A DNA stretch of 64,000 nucleotides, taken from the NCBI GenBank assembly GCA_017473705.1, contig JAFUJQ010000014.1, positions 1 to 64,000 of the forward strand. The letters are read 5' to 3'. Shown piece after piece: positions 9,393-17,697 of this stretch. The DNA is from Bacteroidales bacterium. Its GTDB lineage: Bacteria > Bacteroidota > Bacteroidia > Bacteroidales > UBA932. The position numbers and the translations under genes are program-made. The notes beneath the pieces were generated by a model. That model searched no databases and had not been told where the DNA came from. It saw nothing but the letters and a program-made list of their open reading frames with translations. Numbering within the stretch: the first letter of the stretch is position 1; the number at the start of each line of letters is the position of its first letter.

Positions 9393-9430
9393 AACAGACC
9401 GGCAGAAATGTCGGTCTGTTTTGTTTTTTT
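9393..9430 (+). terminator. Terminator behind gapA
   Basis: The stem AACAGACCG / CGGTCTGTT has a 10-nt loop and is followed by TTGT7, 20 nt after the gapA stop. Confidence 0.9.
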
Positions 9431-9443
9431 CTGACTTTTTATA

Positions 9444-9451
9444 TAAGTTTG
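9444..9451 (+). promoter_or_regulatory. -7 element TAAGTTTG for the TerB-like gene
   Basis: TAAGTTTG lies 32 nt before ATG 9484. It decides the start: the longer frame begins at TTG 9421, upstream of this promoter and inside the gapA terminator tail. Confidence 0.55.
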
Positions 9452-9483
9452 TGAAAATTATCAATCACATAAATTATTTAGCT

Positions 9484-9855
9484 ATGAAACTTACAGCAAA
9501 ACAGCTGGCTGCAGTCATCAAGGCCGGCCTCATCGTAACTAATGCAGATGGAACAGCAAAGGAGGAAGAGTATCGCGTCATTATCAATGAGATGAACAGC
9601 TTCAACATCTCAAAAGAGCAGGGGAACGCTCTCATTGAGGTTGCAAACGCAATGTCTGTAGAGGATATGGTTGCTGAACTCAAGGGACTCAGCGTGCAGG
9701 ATAAGAAGTATGTCTGCGGTTATCTTGTGGCTATCGTTGCTGTAGATGGAGATATCCATGATAAAGAGGCTGAGGCGTGGCAGGCTATGTGCAACCTTTG
9801 CGAATTCCCTGATATAAAGGCCTCAGAGGCATTCGAATACTGGAAAAATAACTAA
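9484..9855 (+). CDS. Small TerB-like protein
   Basis: This is a 123-residue soluble protein with no signal peptide. Two acidic loops resemble the metal-type loops of TerB (tellurite-resistance B) folds: NADGTAKEEE near residue 20 and VDGDIHDKEAEAW near residue 95. Each precedes a helix with conserved acidic residues, suggesting a duplicated helical bundle. TerB-like proteins are common in Bacteroidota and mostly uncharacterised, so no tellurite role should be assumed. It is monocistronic, and its last 4 bases overlap the end of the convergent lysozyme gene. Family assignment is moderate. Confidence 0.7.
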   Translation: MKLTAKQLAAVIKAGLIVTNADGTAKEEEYRVIINEMNSFNISKEQGNALIEVANAMSVEDMVAELKGLSVQDKKYVCGYLVAIVAVDGDIHDKEAEAWQAMCNLCEFPDIKASEAFEYWKNN

Positions 9856-10661
9856 AGCGATTTAAGCATCCTTTCGGATGTCACATTCAGATCTACTTCG
9901 CCGTCAATGCCGTAAACAATGGCATTGTCGGCGAATTGCCATATATGCCAACGCTTGCAATCCGGTTCTTGTGTTCCATAATGAGCCACCCAGATTATGT
10001 AATTCTCTTTGATTTCCTCGCATAGGGTGTGCTCAATGAATGATGCAGGAGAATATACGATCGGCTTCCTCCCATAATGCTTCTCAATAATCTCCAGCCA
10101 TCTCATGGCCTTGTCATTGAGCCCCTTGCGGGTGCATCCTTTGTGTATGGTCTCGATGTCGAGCACCGGCGGCAGGTCATCCTCAGAAAGATCTCCTACA
10201 GTATTGATGAAATGATGCGCTTGAACTTCTGCATTTGCGGATGACCTGAAAAAGTGGTATGCACCTCTCCTGACTCCGGCTTCCCTTGCATCATTCCAAT
10301 GCCTTTTGAAGTGTCTGTCCTTCAATGCTGTGCCCTCTGTTGCCTTTATGAATGCAAAGGATATGTTTCTTATGTCTTTCGCATATGTGGCTGACCTGAT
10401 TGTCCGCTTGTGGGCATCTGTGAGGACCTTCAGCGAGTCCCATTTGATCTGAGTCTGATACTTTGATACATCTATGCCATAGCAATAGTAGCCTTCCGGC
10501 ACCTTCGCCCCTCTGTCTGACCGAGGCCTGTCCTTGAGATATGGCATGCATATGAGAACTGCCAAAGCTGCAATGACTGCAGCAATAGCCCAGATGCTGA
10601 CATTTATCTTTTTGGCTTTTCGCTTTCGACCTGATCTTTTCTTTTTTGTTTTCTTTGCCAT
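9852..10661 (-). CDS. Glycoside hydrolase family 25 lysozyme, membrane-anchored
   Basis: This 269-residue GH25 muramidase cleaves the N-acetylmuramic acid to N-acetylglucosamine bond of peptidoglycan. A very basic start (KKTKKKRSGRKRKAKK) is followed by one membrane segment (about 22-41), so the enzyme is anchored with its domain outside the cytoplasm. The domain begins YCYGIDVSKYQTQIKWD (catalytic Asp) and continues with FAFIKATEGT, RRGAYHFFRSS and the catalytic-acid motif LPPVLDIE. It ends with WQFADNAIVYGIDGEVDLNV. The ATG lies only 7 nt after the -7 element, so the message is probably leaderless. Confidence 0.93.
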   Translation of the reverse strand: MAKKTKKKRSGRKRKAKKINVSIWAIAAVIAALAVLICMPYLKDRPRSDRGAKVPEGYYCYGIDVSKYQTQIKWDSLKVLTDAHKRTIRSATYAKDIRNISFAFIKATEGTALKDRHFKRHWNDAREAGVRRGAYHFFRSSANAEVQAHHFINTVGDLSEDDLPPVLDIETIHKGCTRKGLNDKAMRWLEIIEKHYGRKPIVYSPASFIEHTLCEEIKENYIIWVAHYGTQEPDCKRWHIWQFADNAIVYGIDGEVDLNVTSERMLKSL

Positions 10662-10668
10662 ATATATG

Positions 10669-10676
10669 CAAATTTA
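10669..10676 (-). promoter_or_regulatory. -7 element TAAATTTG for the GH25 gene
   Basis: The reverse strand reads TAAATTTG. The A of the start codon (10661) is the eighth base after it, so transcription should start at or beside the ATG. Confidence 0.6.
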
Positions 10677-10698
10677 TGAAAAATCCACTGTAAATGAT

Positions 10699-10706
10699 TA
10701 TTTTTG
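10699..10706 (+). promoter_or_regulatory. -7 element TATTTTTG for nhaC
   Basis: TATTTTTG lies 37 nt upstream of ATG 10744, divergent from the GH25 promoter. Confidence 0.55.
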
Positions 10707-10743
10707 CACCTGATAAAGTGTAGTGTTAAATTATTAGTTGCAG

Positions 10744-12207
10744 ATGAAATTCTTCTCTCGAGGTGAAAAACCTTCATGGTTCGTTTCACTCATTCCTTTT
10801 GTAGTGCTGATCGCCACTTTGGTCGTTGTGATCAAGGTCTTCGGAGCAGATGCTCTCGAGGGAGGCAGTCAGGTTTCCCTTCTTTTCGCTACAGGTGTGA
10901 TTGTGGCGATATCCATGATTTTCTACAGAATCCCTTGGAAAGATTTCGAAGAAGGGATCCTTGATAATATCCGTGCAGTAGGTACATCCATACTTATTCT
11001 TCTGCTCATCGGAGCGGTTGCCGGTTCATGGATGGTGAGCGGTGTGGTCCCGACTATGATTTATTATGGAATGAAGGTCATCTTTCCAGAGATATTCCTT
11101 TTTGCTACATGTGGGATATGTGCGTTGATTTCAGTGATGACAGGAAGTTCCTGGACTACAATAGCAACAGTAGGTGTGGCCTTGGTCGGAATCGGTACAG
11201 CCCAGGGTTATGATCCGGGCTGGATTGCGGGAGCCATCATCTCCGGAGCATATTTCGGTGACAAGGTCTCTCCTTTGTCCGACACGACCGTCCTGGCTTC
11301 ATCTTCGGCAGGTACGCCCCTTTTCACTCATATCAGATATATGATGCTGACAACAGTGCCATCGTTTGTCATTGCAATGATAGTTTTCCTTGTCGTGAGC
11401 CTTTGTCATGACGTGCCAAGTGCAGTGGAAACTCTTGACTTTACACATGATCTTACTTCTACCTTCAATATTTCAGCATGGCTTCTCCTTGTACCGGTGT
11501 TCACTGGAATATTGATTGCCCGGAAAGTTCCTGCAATGCTGACGCTGTTTGTGGCCGCTTTAGTTGCAGGAATCTTTGCCGTTTTCTTCCAGCCCCACAT
11601 AGTGGGCTCGGTGGCTTCAGGCCTGTCTCCGGATCCATCGCAGCCTCTTACCTTCCTGGAGGGCTTCAAGGGCATATTCATCTCATATTATGGTTCCACG
11701 GCGATAGATACAGGCAATGCTGCCTTGAACGACCTGGTCGCTACTCGTGGCATGTCAGGAATGATGAATACCATATTCCTTATTATTTCGGCAGTGGCTT
11801 TTGGCGGAGCGTTGGTCGGCAGCGGGATGATGCAGAGTCTTACCGAGGTCCTTACAAGATTCATAAGGCGCCGCGTCACGATGGTATCAGCCACGGTGGG
11901 CACGGGAATCTTTGCCAATATGATCACCGGTGACCAGTATCTCTCGATAATCCTGACAAGCAGCCTGTATAAGAAACTATATAAGGAGAGAGGATATGAA
12001 AGCAGGCTTCTAAGCCGTTCTGTCGAGGACTCAGCCACGGTGGTTTCCGTACTCATACCTTGGAATTCCTGCGGTATGACTCAGGCTACAGTGCTCAAGG
12101 TCAGTACGATGACATACCTTCCTTATTGTCTTTTCAACCTGTTATCTCCAATAATGTCCATTTTAATTGCAGCGATTGGCTACAAAATTGCACATAAATC
12201 AAAATAG
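10744..12207 (+). CDS. nhaC: Na+/H+ antiporter NhaC family
   Basis: This 487-residue inner-membrane antiporter exchanges Na+ for H+. About 11-12 hydrophobic segments are visible. Family marks are TGSSWTTIATVGVALVGIG, IISGAYFGDKVSPLSDTTVLASS (the conserved region with charged membrane residues), TGDQYLSIIL and SVEDSATVVSVLIPWNSCG. The chosen start is ATG 10744 (MKFFSRGEK); the longer frame uses TTG 10738. It is monocistronic. Together with the two Ca/Na antiporters and the Na/Pi cotransporter further on, it points to an organism that uses Na+ gradients. Confidence 0.94.
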   Translation: MKFFSRGEKPSWFVSLIPFVVLIATLVVVIKVFGADALEGGSQVSLLFATGVIVAISMIFYRIPWKDFEEGILDNIRAVGTSILILLLIGAVAGSWMVSGVVPTMIYYGMKVIFPEIFLFATCGICALISVMTGSSWTTIATVGVALVGIGTAQGYDPGWIAGAIISGAYFGDKVSPLSDTTVLASSSAGTPLFTHIRYMMLTTVPSFVIAMIVFLVVSLCHDVPSAVETLDFTHDLTSTFNISAWLLLVPVFTGILIARKVPAMLTLFVAALVAGIFAVFFQPHIVGSVASGLSPDPSQPLTFLEGFKGIFISYYGSTAIDTGNAALNDLVATRGMSGMMNTIFLIISAVAFGGALVGSGMMQSLTEVLTRFIRRRVTMVSATVGTGIFANMITGDQYLSIILTSSLYKKLYKERGYESRLLSRSVEDSATVVSVLIPWNSCGMTQATVLKVSTMTYLPYCLFNLLSPIMSILIAAIGYKIAHKSK

Positions 12208-12212
12208 TTTTC

Positions 12213-12220
12213 TATATTTG
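12213..12220 (+). promoter_or_regulatory. -7 element TATATTTG for rubrerythrin-bglX
   Basis: TATATTTG lies 5 nt after the nhaC stop and 41 nt before the rubrerythrin ATG at 12262. Confidence 0.6.
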
Positions 12221-12261
12221 TAGAACACTGAAATACAATGTTAACGATAAATAATTTAATT

Positions 12262-12804
12262 ATGAAAGAGTTGAAAGGAACAAAGACTGAGGCTAATCTT
12301 CAGACAGCTTTTGCTGGTGAGTCGATGGCTCGCAACAAGTACACATATTATGCGTCAAAGGCAAAGAAAGACGGTTATGTCCAGATAGGCAAGCTCTTCG
12401 AAGAGACTGCAAACAATGAGAAGGAGCACGCAAAGATCTGGTTCAAGCTGCTTCACGGCGGTGAGATGCCAGATACAGCAACAAACCTCCTTGATGCTGC
12501 CGAGGGTGAGAACTATGAGTGGACTGACATGTATGCCGGTTTTGCAGTAGAGGCTCGCGAGGAAGGATTCGAGGAAATCGCAATCCTCTTCGAGAAGGTT
12601 GCTGCAATCGAGAAGATGCATGAGGAGCGTTATCGCAAGCTTCTCGCAAATGTTGAAGGCGGACTCGTATTCTCTCGCGACGAGGACATGATGTGGGAGT
12701 GCTCAAACTGCGGTCATATCGTAGTAGGCAAGAAGGCTCCGGAGATCTGCCCTGTATGCAAGCATGCAAAGAGCTACTTCATGATCCATCCGACAAACTA
12801 CTAG
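12262..12804 (+). CDS. rbr: Rubrerythrin
   Basis: This is a non-haem iron peroxidase that reduces H2O2 in anaerobes. It has 180 residues. The N-terminal ferritin-like four-helix domain carries the diiron ligands in [43 protein letters not shown] and [13 protein letters not shown]-terminal rubredoxin-like domain binds iron with two CxxC pairs (ECSNCGHI and CPVCKH). The start [14 protein letters not shown] matches the family; an upstream ATG at 12238 would add eight unconserved residues. bglX follows after 3 nt. Confidence 0.96.
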   Translation: MKELKGTKTEANLQTAFAGESMARNKYTYYASKAKKDGYVQIGKLFEETANNEKEHAKIWFKLLHGGEMPDTATNLLDAAEGENYEWTDMYAGFAVEAREEGFEEIAILFEKVAAIEKMHEERYRKLLANVEGGLVFSRDEDMMWECSNCGHIVVGKKAPEICPVCKHAKSYFMIHPTNY

Positions 12805-12807
12805 TCT

Positions 12808-15045
12808 ATGATCAAATATCTTTACCGACTCCTGCTCATGGCGGGAGTTGTTTTTATTAGTGTCACTTCTGTCTTTGCAGGCAATGAAGAAGACCGCGTG
12901 GAAGCTTTGCTTCAGCAGATGACCCTCCAGGAGAAGATTGGTCAGTTAAATCAGCTCTCTGTGGGAGGATTTGACCAGAATGCGGCAGGAATGATGCGTG
13001 CCGGCATGGTTGGGTCAATCCTCAATGAGTGTAATCCTAAGGTCCTGAACCGCTACCAGAAGGTAGCAGTGGAGGAATCCCGACTGGGAATTCCGTTGAT
13101 CATTTCACGAGATGTGATTCACGGATTCAAGACCATGTTCCCTATTCCTCTCGGTCTGGCTGCAACGTTCGATCCGGAACTTGTAGAGCAGGGTGCCCGT
13201 GTCGCGGCTGTCGAGGCTACGGCCAACGGTATCCGTTGGACCTTCTCGCCGATGCTCGACATAGCGCGTGACCCACGCTGGGGACGCATAGCAGAGGGAA
13301 GTGGAGAGGATACATATCTCGATGCTGTGATGGGCGTGGCCATGGTGAAGGGTTACCAGGGTGAAACAATCGATGACACCAGCATGGCTGCATGCGTGAA
13401 GCATTTCGTGGCATATGGTGCTGCTGAAGGCGGCCGTGACTATAACTCTACCGGAATAACTGAACGTACGCTCAGAAATGTCTATCTTCCTCCTTTTGAG
13501 GCTTGTGTAAAGGCTGGTGCGATGACTCTTATGACATCATTCAATGACAATGACGGTGTGCCGTCGACGGGAAACGGTTTCCTCGTGAACGATGTCCTTC
13601 GTGGAGAATGGGGCTTTGACGGGTTCGTTGTAAGTGACTGGGCTTCTATCTATGAGATGGTCAATCATGGCTTTGCTGAAGATAACAAGAGGGCAGGTGA
13701 ACTTGCCATCAATGCAGGCGTTGACATGGATATGATGTCATATGCATATATCAGTCATCTTGAAGAACTTATCAATGAGGGGAAGGTGTCGATGGAGACT
13801 GTGGACAATGCAGTGCGCAACATTCTCAGAATCAAGTTCCGTCTCGGTCTCTTTGAAAACCCTTATATAGATGAGTCCAAGGCTGAATCCGTTCTGTACT
13901 CGGCAGAAGCTCTTGAATCCGCACGCAAATCAGCTGTGGAAAGTGCTGTACTACTGACAAACAACGGCATTCTTCCTTTGGATAAGTCAGAGGTGACAAC
14001 TGTGCTTGTGACTGGCCCTATGGCAGACGCTCCACATGATCAGCTCGGAACATGGACTTTCGATGGCGATCCTGCTCATACTGTCACTCCTCTCAAGGCT
14101 ATCCGTGACATTTATGGAAAGGATGTGAAAGTTATCTATGAACCAGGTCTTACATTCACACGTGAGTTCAATGAGGATGGCATCACGAAGGCTGTCAAGG
14201 CGGCCGAGAAGGCAGATGTAGTTCTTGCATTCATGGGAGAAGAAGCAATCATGTCAGGTGAGGCTCATTGTCTCACAGATATCACTCTGAAAGGTGACCA
14301 GAGAAAGATGATCGAGGCTCTTCATGCAACAGGAAAGCCAGTAGTCATCAACATAATGGCCGGCCGTCCGCTTGTGCTGGACTTTGAAATAGAGCATTCG
14401 GATGCAATCCTGTATTCGTTCCATCCTGGAACAATGGGCGGTACTGCCGTTGCGCAGCTGATTTTCGGTGACGAGAACCCAAGCGGAAAGACTCCGATCA
14501 CATTCCCAAAGAATGTTGGACAGATTCCTATATATTATAACCATAACATGACAGGCCGTCCATATAACGGAACGGAGACCATGCTTTATGATATTCCTCT
14601 CAAGGCAGGCCAGACCTCGCTTGGAAATACAAGCTATTGGCTTGATTCTACATTTGAGCCTGAGTTCCCGTTCGGATATGGTCTGACATACACCACATTC
14701 GATCATTCTGAACCATCGCTTGAAAAGACTGAGTATGGTGTCAACGATGTAGTGCGCGCGAGCGTAGAGATCACCAATGCCGGTGAAAGAGATGCTGAAG
14801 AGGTGGTTCAGCTTTATGTCCGTGACATGGTAGGATCGGTGACAAGACCGGTGAAGGAGCTCAAAGGCTTCAAGAGAGTGAAGGTGGCTCCGGGCGAGAC
14901 AGTAAAGGTTGAGTTTGAACTTCCTGTGCAGGAGCTTGCCTTCTATGGCATAGACATGAAGAAGAAAGTCGAGCCGGGCAAGTTCAGGTTGTGGATCGCT
15001 GGTGACAGTGCGACCGGCAAGCCTGTCGAATTTGAGGTTAAATGA
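12808..15045 (+). CDS. bglX: Periplasmic beta-glucosidase BglX, GH3
   Basis: This 745-residue glycoside hydrolase family 3 enzyme has a cleavable signal peptide (about 1-24, ending SVFAG). The (beta/alpha)8 domain carries the nucleophile Asp near 277 in GFVVSDWASIYEMV, preceded by KHFVAYGAAEGGRDYN and SPMLDIARDPRWGR. The alpha/beta sandwich domain has AFMGEEAIMSGEAHC, with the likely acid/base Glu. The C-terminal fibronectin III-like domain includes FPFGYGLTYTTF and VQLYVRDMVGSVTRPVKELKGF. It should hydrolyse beta-glucosides in the periplasm. It follows rubrerythrin by 3 nt, but no functional link is known. Confidence 0.94.
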   Translation: MIKYLYRLLLMAGVVFISVTSVFAGNEEDRVEALLQQMTLQEKIGQLNQLSVGGFDQNAAGMMRAGMVGSILNECNPKVLNRYQKVAVEESRLGIPLIISRDVIHGFKTMFPIPLGLAATFDPELVEQGARVAAVEATANGIRWTFSPMLDIARDPRWGRIAEGSGEDTYLDAVMGVAMVKGYQGETIDDTSMAACVKHFVAYGAAEGGRDYNSTGITERTLRNVYLPPFEACVKAGAMTLMTSFNDNDGVPSTGNGFLVNDVLRGEWGFDGFVVSDWASIYEMVNHGFAEDNKRAGELAINAGVDMDMMSYAYISHLEELINEGKVSMETVDNAVRNILRIKFRLGLFENPYIDESKAESVLYSAEALESARKSAVESAVLLTNNGILPLDKSEVTTVLVTGPMADAPHDQLGTWTFDGDPAHTVTPLKAIRDIYGKDVKVIYEPGLTFTREFNEDGITKAVKAAEKADVVLAFMGEEAIMSGEAHCLTDITLKGDQRKMIEALHATGKPVVINIMAGRPLVLDFEIEHSDAILYSFHPGTMGGTAVAQLIFGDENPSGKTPITFPKNVGQIPIYYNHNMTGRPYNGTETMLYDIPLKAGQTSLGNTSYWLDSTFEPEFPFGYGLTYTTFDHSEPSLEKTEYGVNDVVRASVEITNAGERDAEEVVQLYVRDMVGSVTRPVKELKGFKRVKVAPGETVKVEFELPVQELAFYGIDMKKKVEPGKFRLWIAGDSATGKPVEFEVK

Positions 15046-15046
15046 C

Positions 15047-15081
15047 AAAAAGGAACGATGTGGACTACATCGTTCCTTTTT
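15047..15081. terminator. Bidirectional terminator between bglX and pssA
   Basis: A perfect 15-bp stem (AAAAAGGAACGATGT and its complement, loop 15062-15066) begins 1 nt after the bglX stop. The pssA stop codon (15065-15067) lies in it, so both convergent genes share one terminator. Confidence 0.9.
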
Positions 15082-15805
15082 TTGCTCTAGGCATCAGCAT
15101 TATGCCGATGTTCATCACTATGTATGAGACAAAGGTCAGCAGTACGATCAGCGACCAGTTGAGTCCCAGCAGCAGAACCAGTACGCTTGCCACTACTATC
15201 ACTCCGATGAATGCAATCCTTTGCTTGTGGATCGGACTTCCCGGAAGAATGTTCTTCTTGAACTTCATCGAGAACATCGGAATCTCGCTTACGAGGAGGA
15301 ATGACAGTATAAGTGAAGCTGCAGGGATGAAGAATCTGCTTGCTGCCCACCCGCAGAGAACGCTTGACGGATCCTTGAATACATAGTATGCGAATGATCC
15401 ACATATCATTGCACACGCAGGAGTCGGAAGGCCTATGAAGTTGTCGCTCTGCCGCTCGTCAATGTTGAACTTCGCCAGTCTGAGTGCGGAAAATACGGCA
15501 ATCAGCAACGGAATGTAGCACCAAATGCTGTCAGTGCCGTTCAGAACCATGAGCTTGTGTGCCATAAGGGCCGGTAGCGCTCCGAAACTGACCATGTCTG
15601 CAAGAGAGTCCAGCTCCTTTCCCAGGTCGGAATATGCTTTCAGGAGCCTTGCTGCAAAGCCGTCGCAGAAGTCGCATACGGCTGCGGCCAGCATCAGGTA
15701 GAATGCTGTGTCCAGCTGTCCTTTGAATGTGAATATCACACCCATGAGTCCGCAGAACAGATTCATGGATGTGATCGTATTCGGAATATGCTTGATGATA
15801 TTCAT
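15065..15805 (-). CDS. pssA: CDP-diacylglycerol-serine O-phosphatidyltransferase
   Basis: PssA makes phosphatidylserine, the precursor of phosphatidylethanolamine, from CDP-diacylglycerol and serine in the inner membrane. It has 246 residues and about seven to eight hydrophobic segments. The CDP-alcohol phosphotransferase signature DG-x2-AR-x8-G-x3-D-x3-D is seen in full around residues 46-70 (CDGFAARLLKAYSDLGKELD, then SLAD). It lies 9 nt behind the pepC-like gene, so the two are probably cotranscribed. Confidence 0.94.
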   Translation of the reverse strand: MNIIKHIPNTITSMNLFCGLMGVIFTFKGQLDTAFYLMLAAAVCDFCDGFAARLLKAYSDLGKELDSLADMVSFGALPALMAHKLMVLNGTDSIWCYIPLLIAVFSALRLAKFNIDERQSDNFIGLPTPACAMICGSFAYYVFKDPSSVLCGWAASRFFIPAASLILSFLLVSEIPMFSMKFKKNILPGSPIHKQRIAFIGVIVVASVLVLLLGLNWSLIVLLTFVSYIVMNIGIMLMPRAKKGTM

Positions 15806-15814
15806 GTCTGGCTG

Positions 15815-16984
15815 TTATTTGATGCCGAGCTTCTTGGCGATGTGCTTAGGAAGAGCATCCTTGTGTACAACGATGTTCAGAGTCTTGTAGCGTACGAAAG
15901 CGTCTGAAGCATACCATATGCCCTTGTACTTTCCGGCCTCGCCCCAAGAGTTCTTTACCATGAAATACTGGTTGCCGTTCTGGTCCTTTGCAATGCCGTA
16001 GATGTGCATTCCGTGGTCATCGGTAGTGGTCTTGCGGTCATATCCGTCCTGACGCATCTCCTGAGTGATTGTCATCTCTTCAGGAAGCTCTTTCTTCACT
16101 TCCTCCTCAGGCTTCTCGGCAGCCTTGCCGACCCAACGCTCCTGGTCTGATCCGGCAACAGCCTTATTCTCCTCTACAGGCATTACGGCGAGACCGTCGC
16201 GGGTGAAACCCTTTTCACTGACGTCAGAGCCCCAGGCGATGGTGTAGCCCTTGTCGATCGCGTTGTACATTACTTCCATCATCTCGTCCATAGGAAGGTT
16301 GTATGCGCTGTCCCATCTCCAGTTGTCGCATACCTCGATGATGAACGGCTCATAGAATGGGTGGTGAGTGAATGAAGTGATGTTGACATAGTCGTCATAG
16401 TTGATTCCGAGGTGGTCTCTGTATGACTCTGGAGTATACTCAGCACCATCAACCACGAATGTCTCAGGATATTCGCCGAAATATGCCTCTACAATGCCGT
16501 CGAAACCGTTGATCCAGGCTGTAGAGAGCTTGCGGTTAGGGTTGCTCTTTATTGCATCTACATAGCCCTTGAGTGCAGCGTCGAGCTCAAAGTGCTCTGG
16601 CTTGTCAGTCCCGTAGTTGAAGCCAGGCATTGCGTCCTGTGGGACGATGCCGTAGTCGTCGATCACGTGAAGGACATCGCCGAATGAGCTGCCGGCAGCG
16701 AAATTGAGGTGTCCGTCAAGGCGTACATACTTCACGGCTCTGTCGTGATATGACTTGCCGACAACAAACATTTCAGAAAGGTCCACCTCTACGCCCTTTG
16801 TCCTGAGGATCTCAGACTCGATGAATGAGAGCGCCGAGAAGCACCAGCATGTGCCGGAACGATACTGGTTCTTGATAGATGTTACCGGGTTCTCCTTCAC
16901 TGTGGTGAATTCGTACTCTTGCGCTGAAAGCGCTGTGCATGCGATTGCGAGAACCGCTGCAGACAAGAAGAATTTGAGTTTCAT
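15815..16984 (-). CDS. Secreted C1-family cysteine aminopeptidase (PepC/bleomycin hydrolase-like)
   Basis: This 389-residue papain-fold peptidase has a signal peptide (about 1-21, ending ALSAQ), so it is exported, unlike cytosolic PepC. The oxyanion Gln40 and catalytic Cys46 are in IKNQYRSGTCWCFSAL, the catalytic His in DDHGMHIYG and Asn in MVKNSWGE. An acidic loop rich in Glu and Lys lies before the His region. Bacteroidales carry several such secreted C1 aminopeptidases for peptide scavenging. It leads an operon with pssA and has its own -7 element at 17024-17031. Confidence 0.92.
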   Translation of the reverse strand: MKLKFFLSAAVLAIACTALSAQEYEFTTVKENPVTSIKNQYRSGTCWCFSALSFIESEILRTKGVEVDLSEMFVVGKSYHDRAVKYVRLDGHLNFAAGSSFGDVLHVIDDYGIVPQDAMPGFNYGTDKPEHFELDAALKGYVDAIKSNPNRKLSTAWINGFDGIVEAYFGEYPETFVVDGAEYTPESYRDHLGINYDDYVNITSFTHHPFYEPFIIEVCDNWRWDSAYNLPMDEMMEVMYNAIDKGYTIAWGSDVSEKGFTRDGLAVMPVEENKAVAGSDQERWVGKAAEKPEEEVKKELPEEMTITQEMRQDGYDRKTTTDDHGMHIYGIAKDQNGNQYFMVKNSWGEAGKYKGIWYASDAFVRYKTLNIVVHKDALPKHIAKKLGIK

Positions 16985-17023
16985 AATATAAGGTTTTGTT
17001 TATACTTCAAGTGTATATCAAGG

Positions 17024-17031
17024 CAAAGATA
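17024..17031 (-). promoter_or_regulatory. -7 element TATCTTTG for pepC-pssA
   Basis: The reverse strand reads TATCTTTG, 39 nt upstream of the ATG at 16984. It is divergent from the element at 17043. Confidence 0.6.
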
Positions 17032-17042
17032 AGAAAAATATA

Positions 17043-17050
17043 TAACTTTG
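17043..17050 (+). promoter_or_regulatory. -7 element TAACTTTG for the small hydrolase
   Basis: TAACTTTG is followed by ATG 17053 after 2 nt and by ATG 17059 after 8 nt. Only the second can be within the transcript, which would be leaderless or nearly so. Confidence 0.55.
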
Positions 17051-17058
17051 CGATGTTT

Positions 17059-17697
17059 ATGGCTCATGTGCTTTACATACATGGCATGGGAGGCGGGGGA
17101 GACAGCAGGATCCCTTCAATCCTCGCAGATGCATTTTCTGGTGAAAATGTGTCTGTAGTGGTGCGTACATACGATTTCGATCCTGAGATTGCCGCCGTTC
17201 AGATAGCGTCGTGGGTAGATGAACTGAAGCCTCGTCTGATAGTAGGCGAGTCGCTTGGAGCGCTTCATGCAATGCGTATAGAAGGCCTTCCGCATCTGTT
17301 TGTGTCTCCGGCCTTGAATTCACCGTTATACTTTGAGCCTCTGGCATGGCTGTCGCTGATTCCCGGTGTCACGAGATTCTTCGACTGGTACTACCGCCCG
17401 AAGGATGGAGACCGTCAGACGCTTCATTTCACCTTCCAGATATTAAGAAAATACCGCCATCACAGGACGGAAGCCTTCGCTTCTGTTCACCGTAACGGCG
17501 GCAAGAATAGATATTTCGCCTTCTTCGGAACTCATGACCACTATCGCAGGAGCGGTGTTGTGAGTGTCAGAGCCTGGCGAAGGATTTTCGGCGTTGATTC
17601 ATATCAGGAATATGACGGAACCCATTTCATGGAAGAGGAGTTTGTGCGTTCCCTTCTCGTGCCTAAGATCAGAGAGTTCTTCCAGGATATGCCTTAA
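17059..17697 (+). CDS. Alpha/beta-hydrolase-like protein (UPF0227/YqiA-like)
   Basis: This 212-residue protein begins MAHVLYIHGMGGGGDSRIP, an oxyanion-hole HGMGG turn. It has a short nucleophile elbow VGESLGALHAM (Ser near 72) and a C-terminal DGTHFMEE with the likely catalytic His. The arrangement resembles small esterases of the YqiA type. A basic middle section (HRNGGKNRYFAFFGTHDHYRR) precedes the final strand. The substrate is unknown. The start is set by the promoter; the longer frame starts at TTG 16996. The gene overlaps the convergent aminotransferase by 29 nt. Confidence 0.75.
   Translation: MAHVLYIHGMGGGGDSRIPSILADAFSGENVSVVVRTYDFDPEIAAVQIASWVDELKPRLIVGESLGALHAMRIEGLPHLFVSPALNSPLYFEPLAWLSLIPGVTRFFDWYYRPKDGDRQTLHFTFQILRKYRHHRTEAFASVHRNGGKNRYFAFFGTHDHYRRSGVVSVRAWRRIFGVDSYQEYDGTHFMEEEFVRSLLVPKIREFFQDMP

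Noticed and set aside
9484..9855. Tellurite-resistance gene
   Set aside because: Only the TerB-like fold pattern is present; there are no other ter genes nearby, so no resistance role is claimed.
15815..16984. Cytosolic bleomycin hydrolase
   Set aside because: A clear signal peptide shows export, so the cytosolic role of PepC is not assumed.
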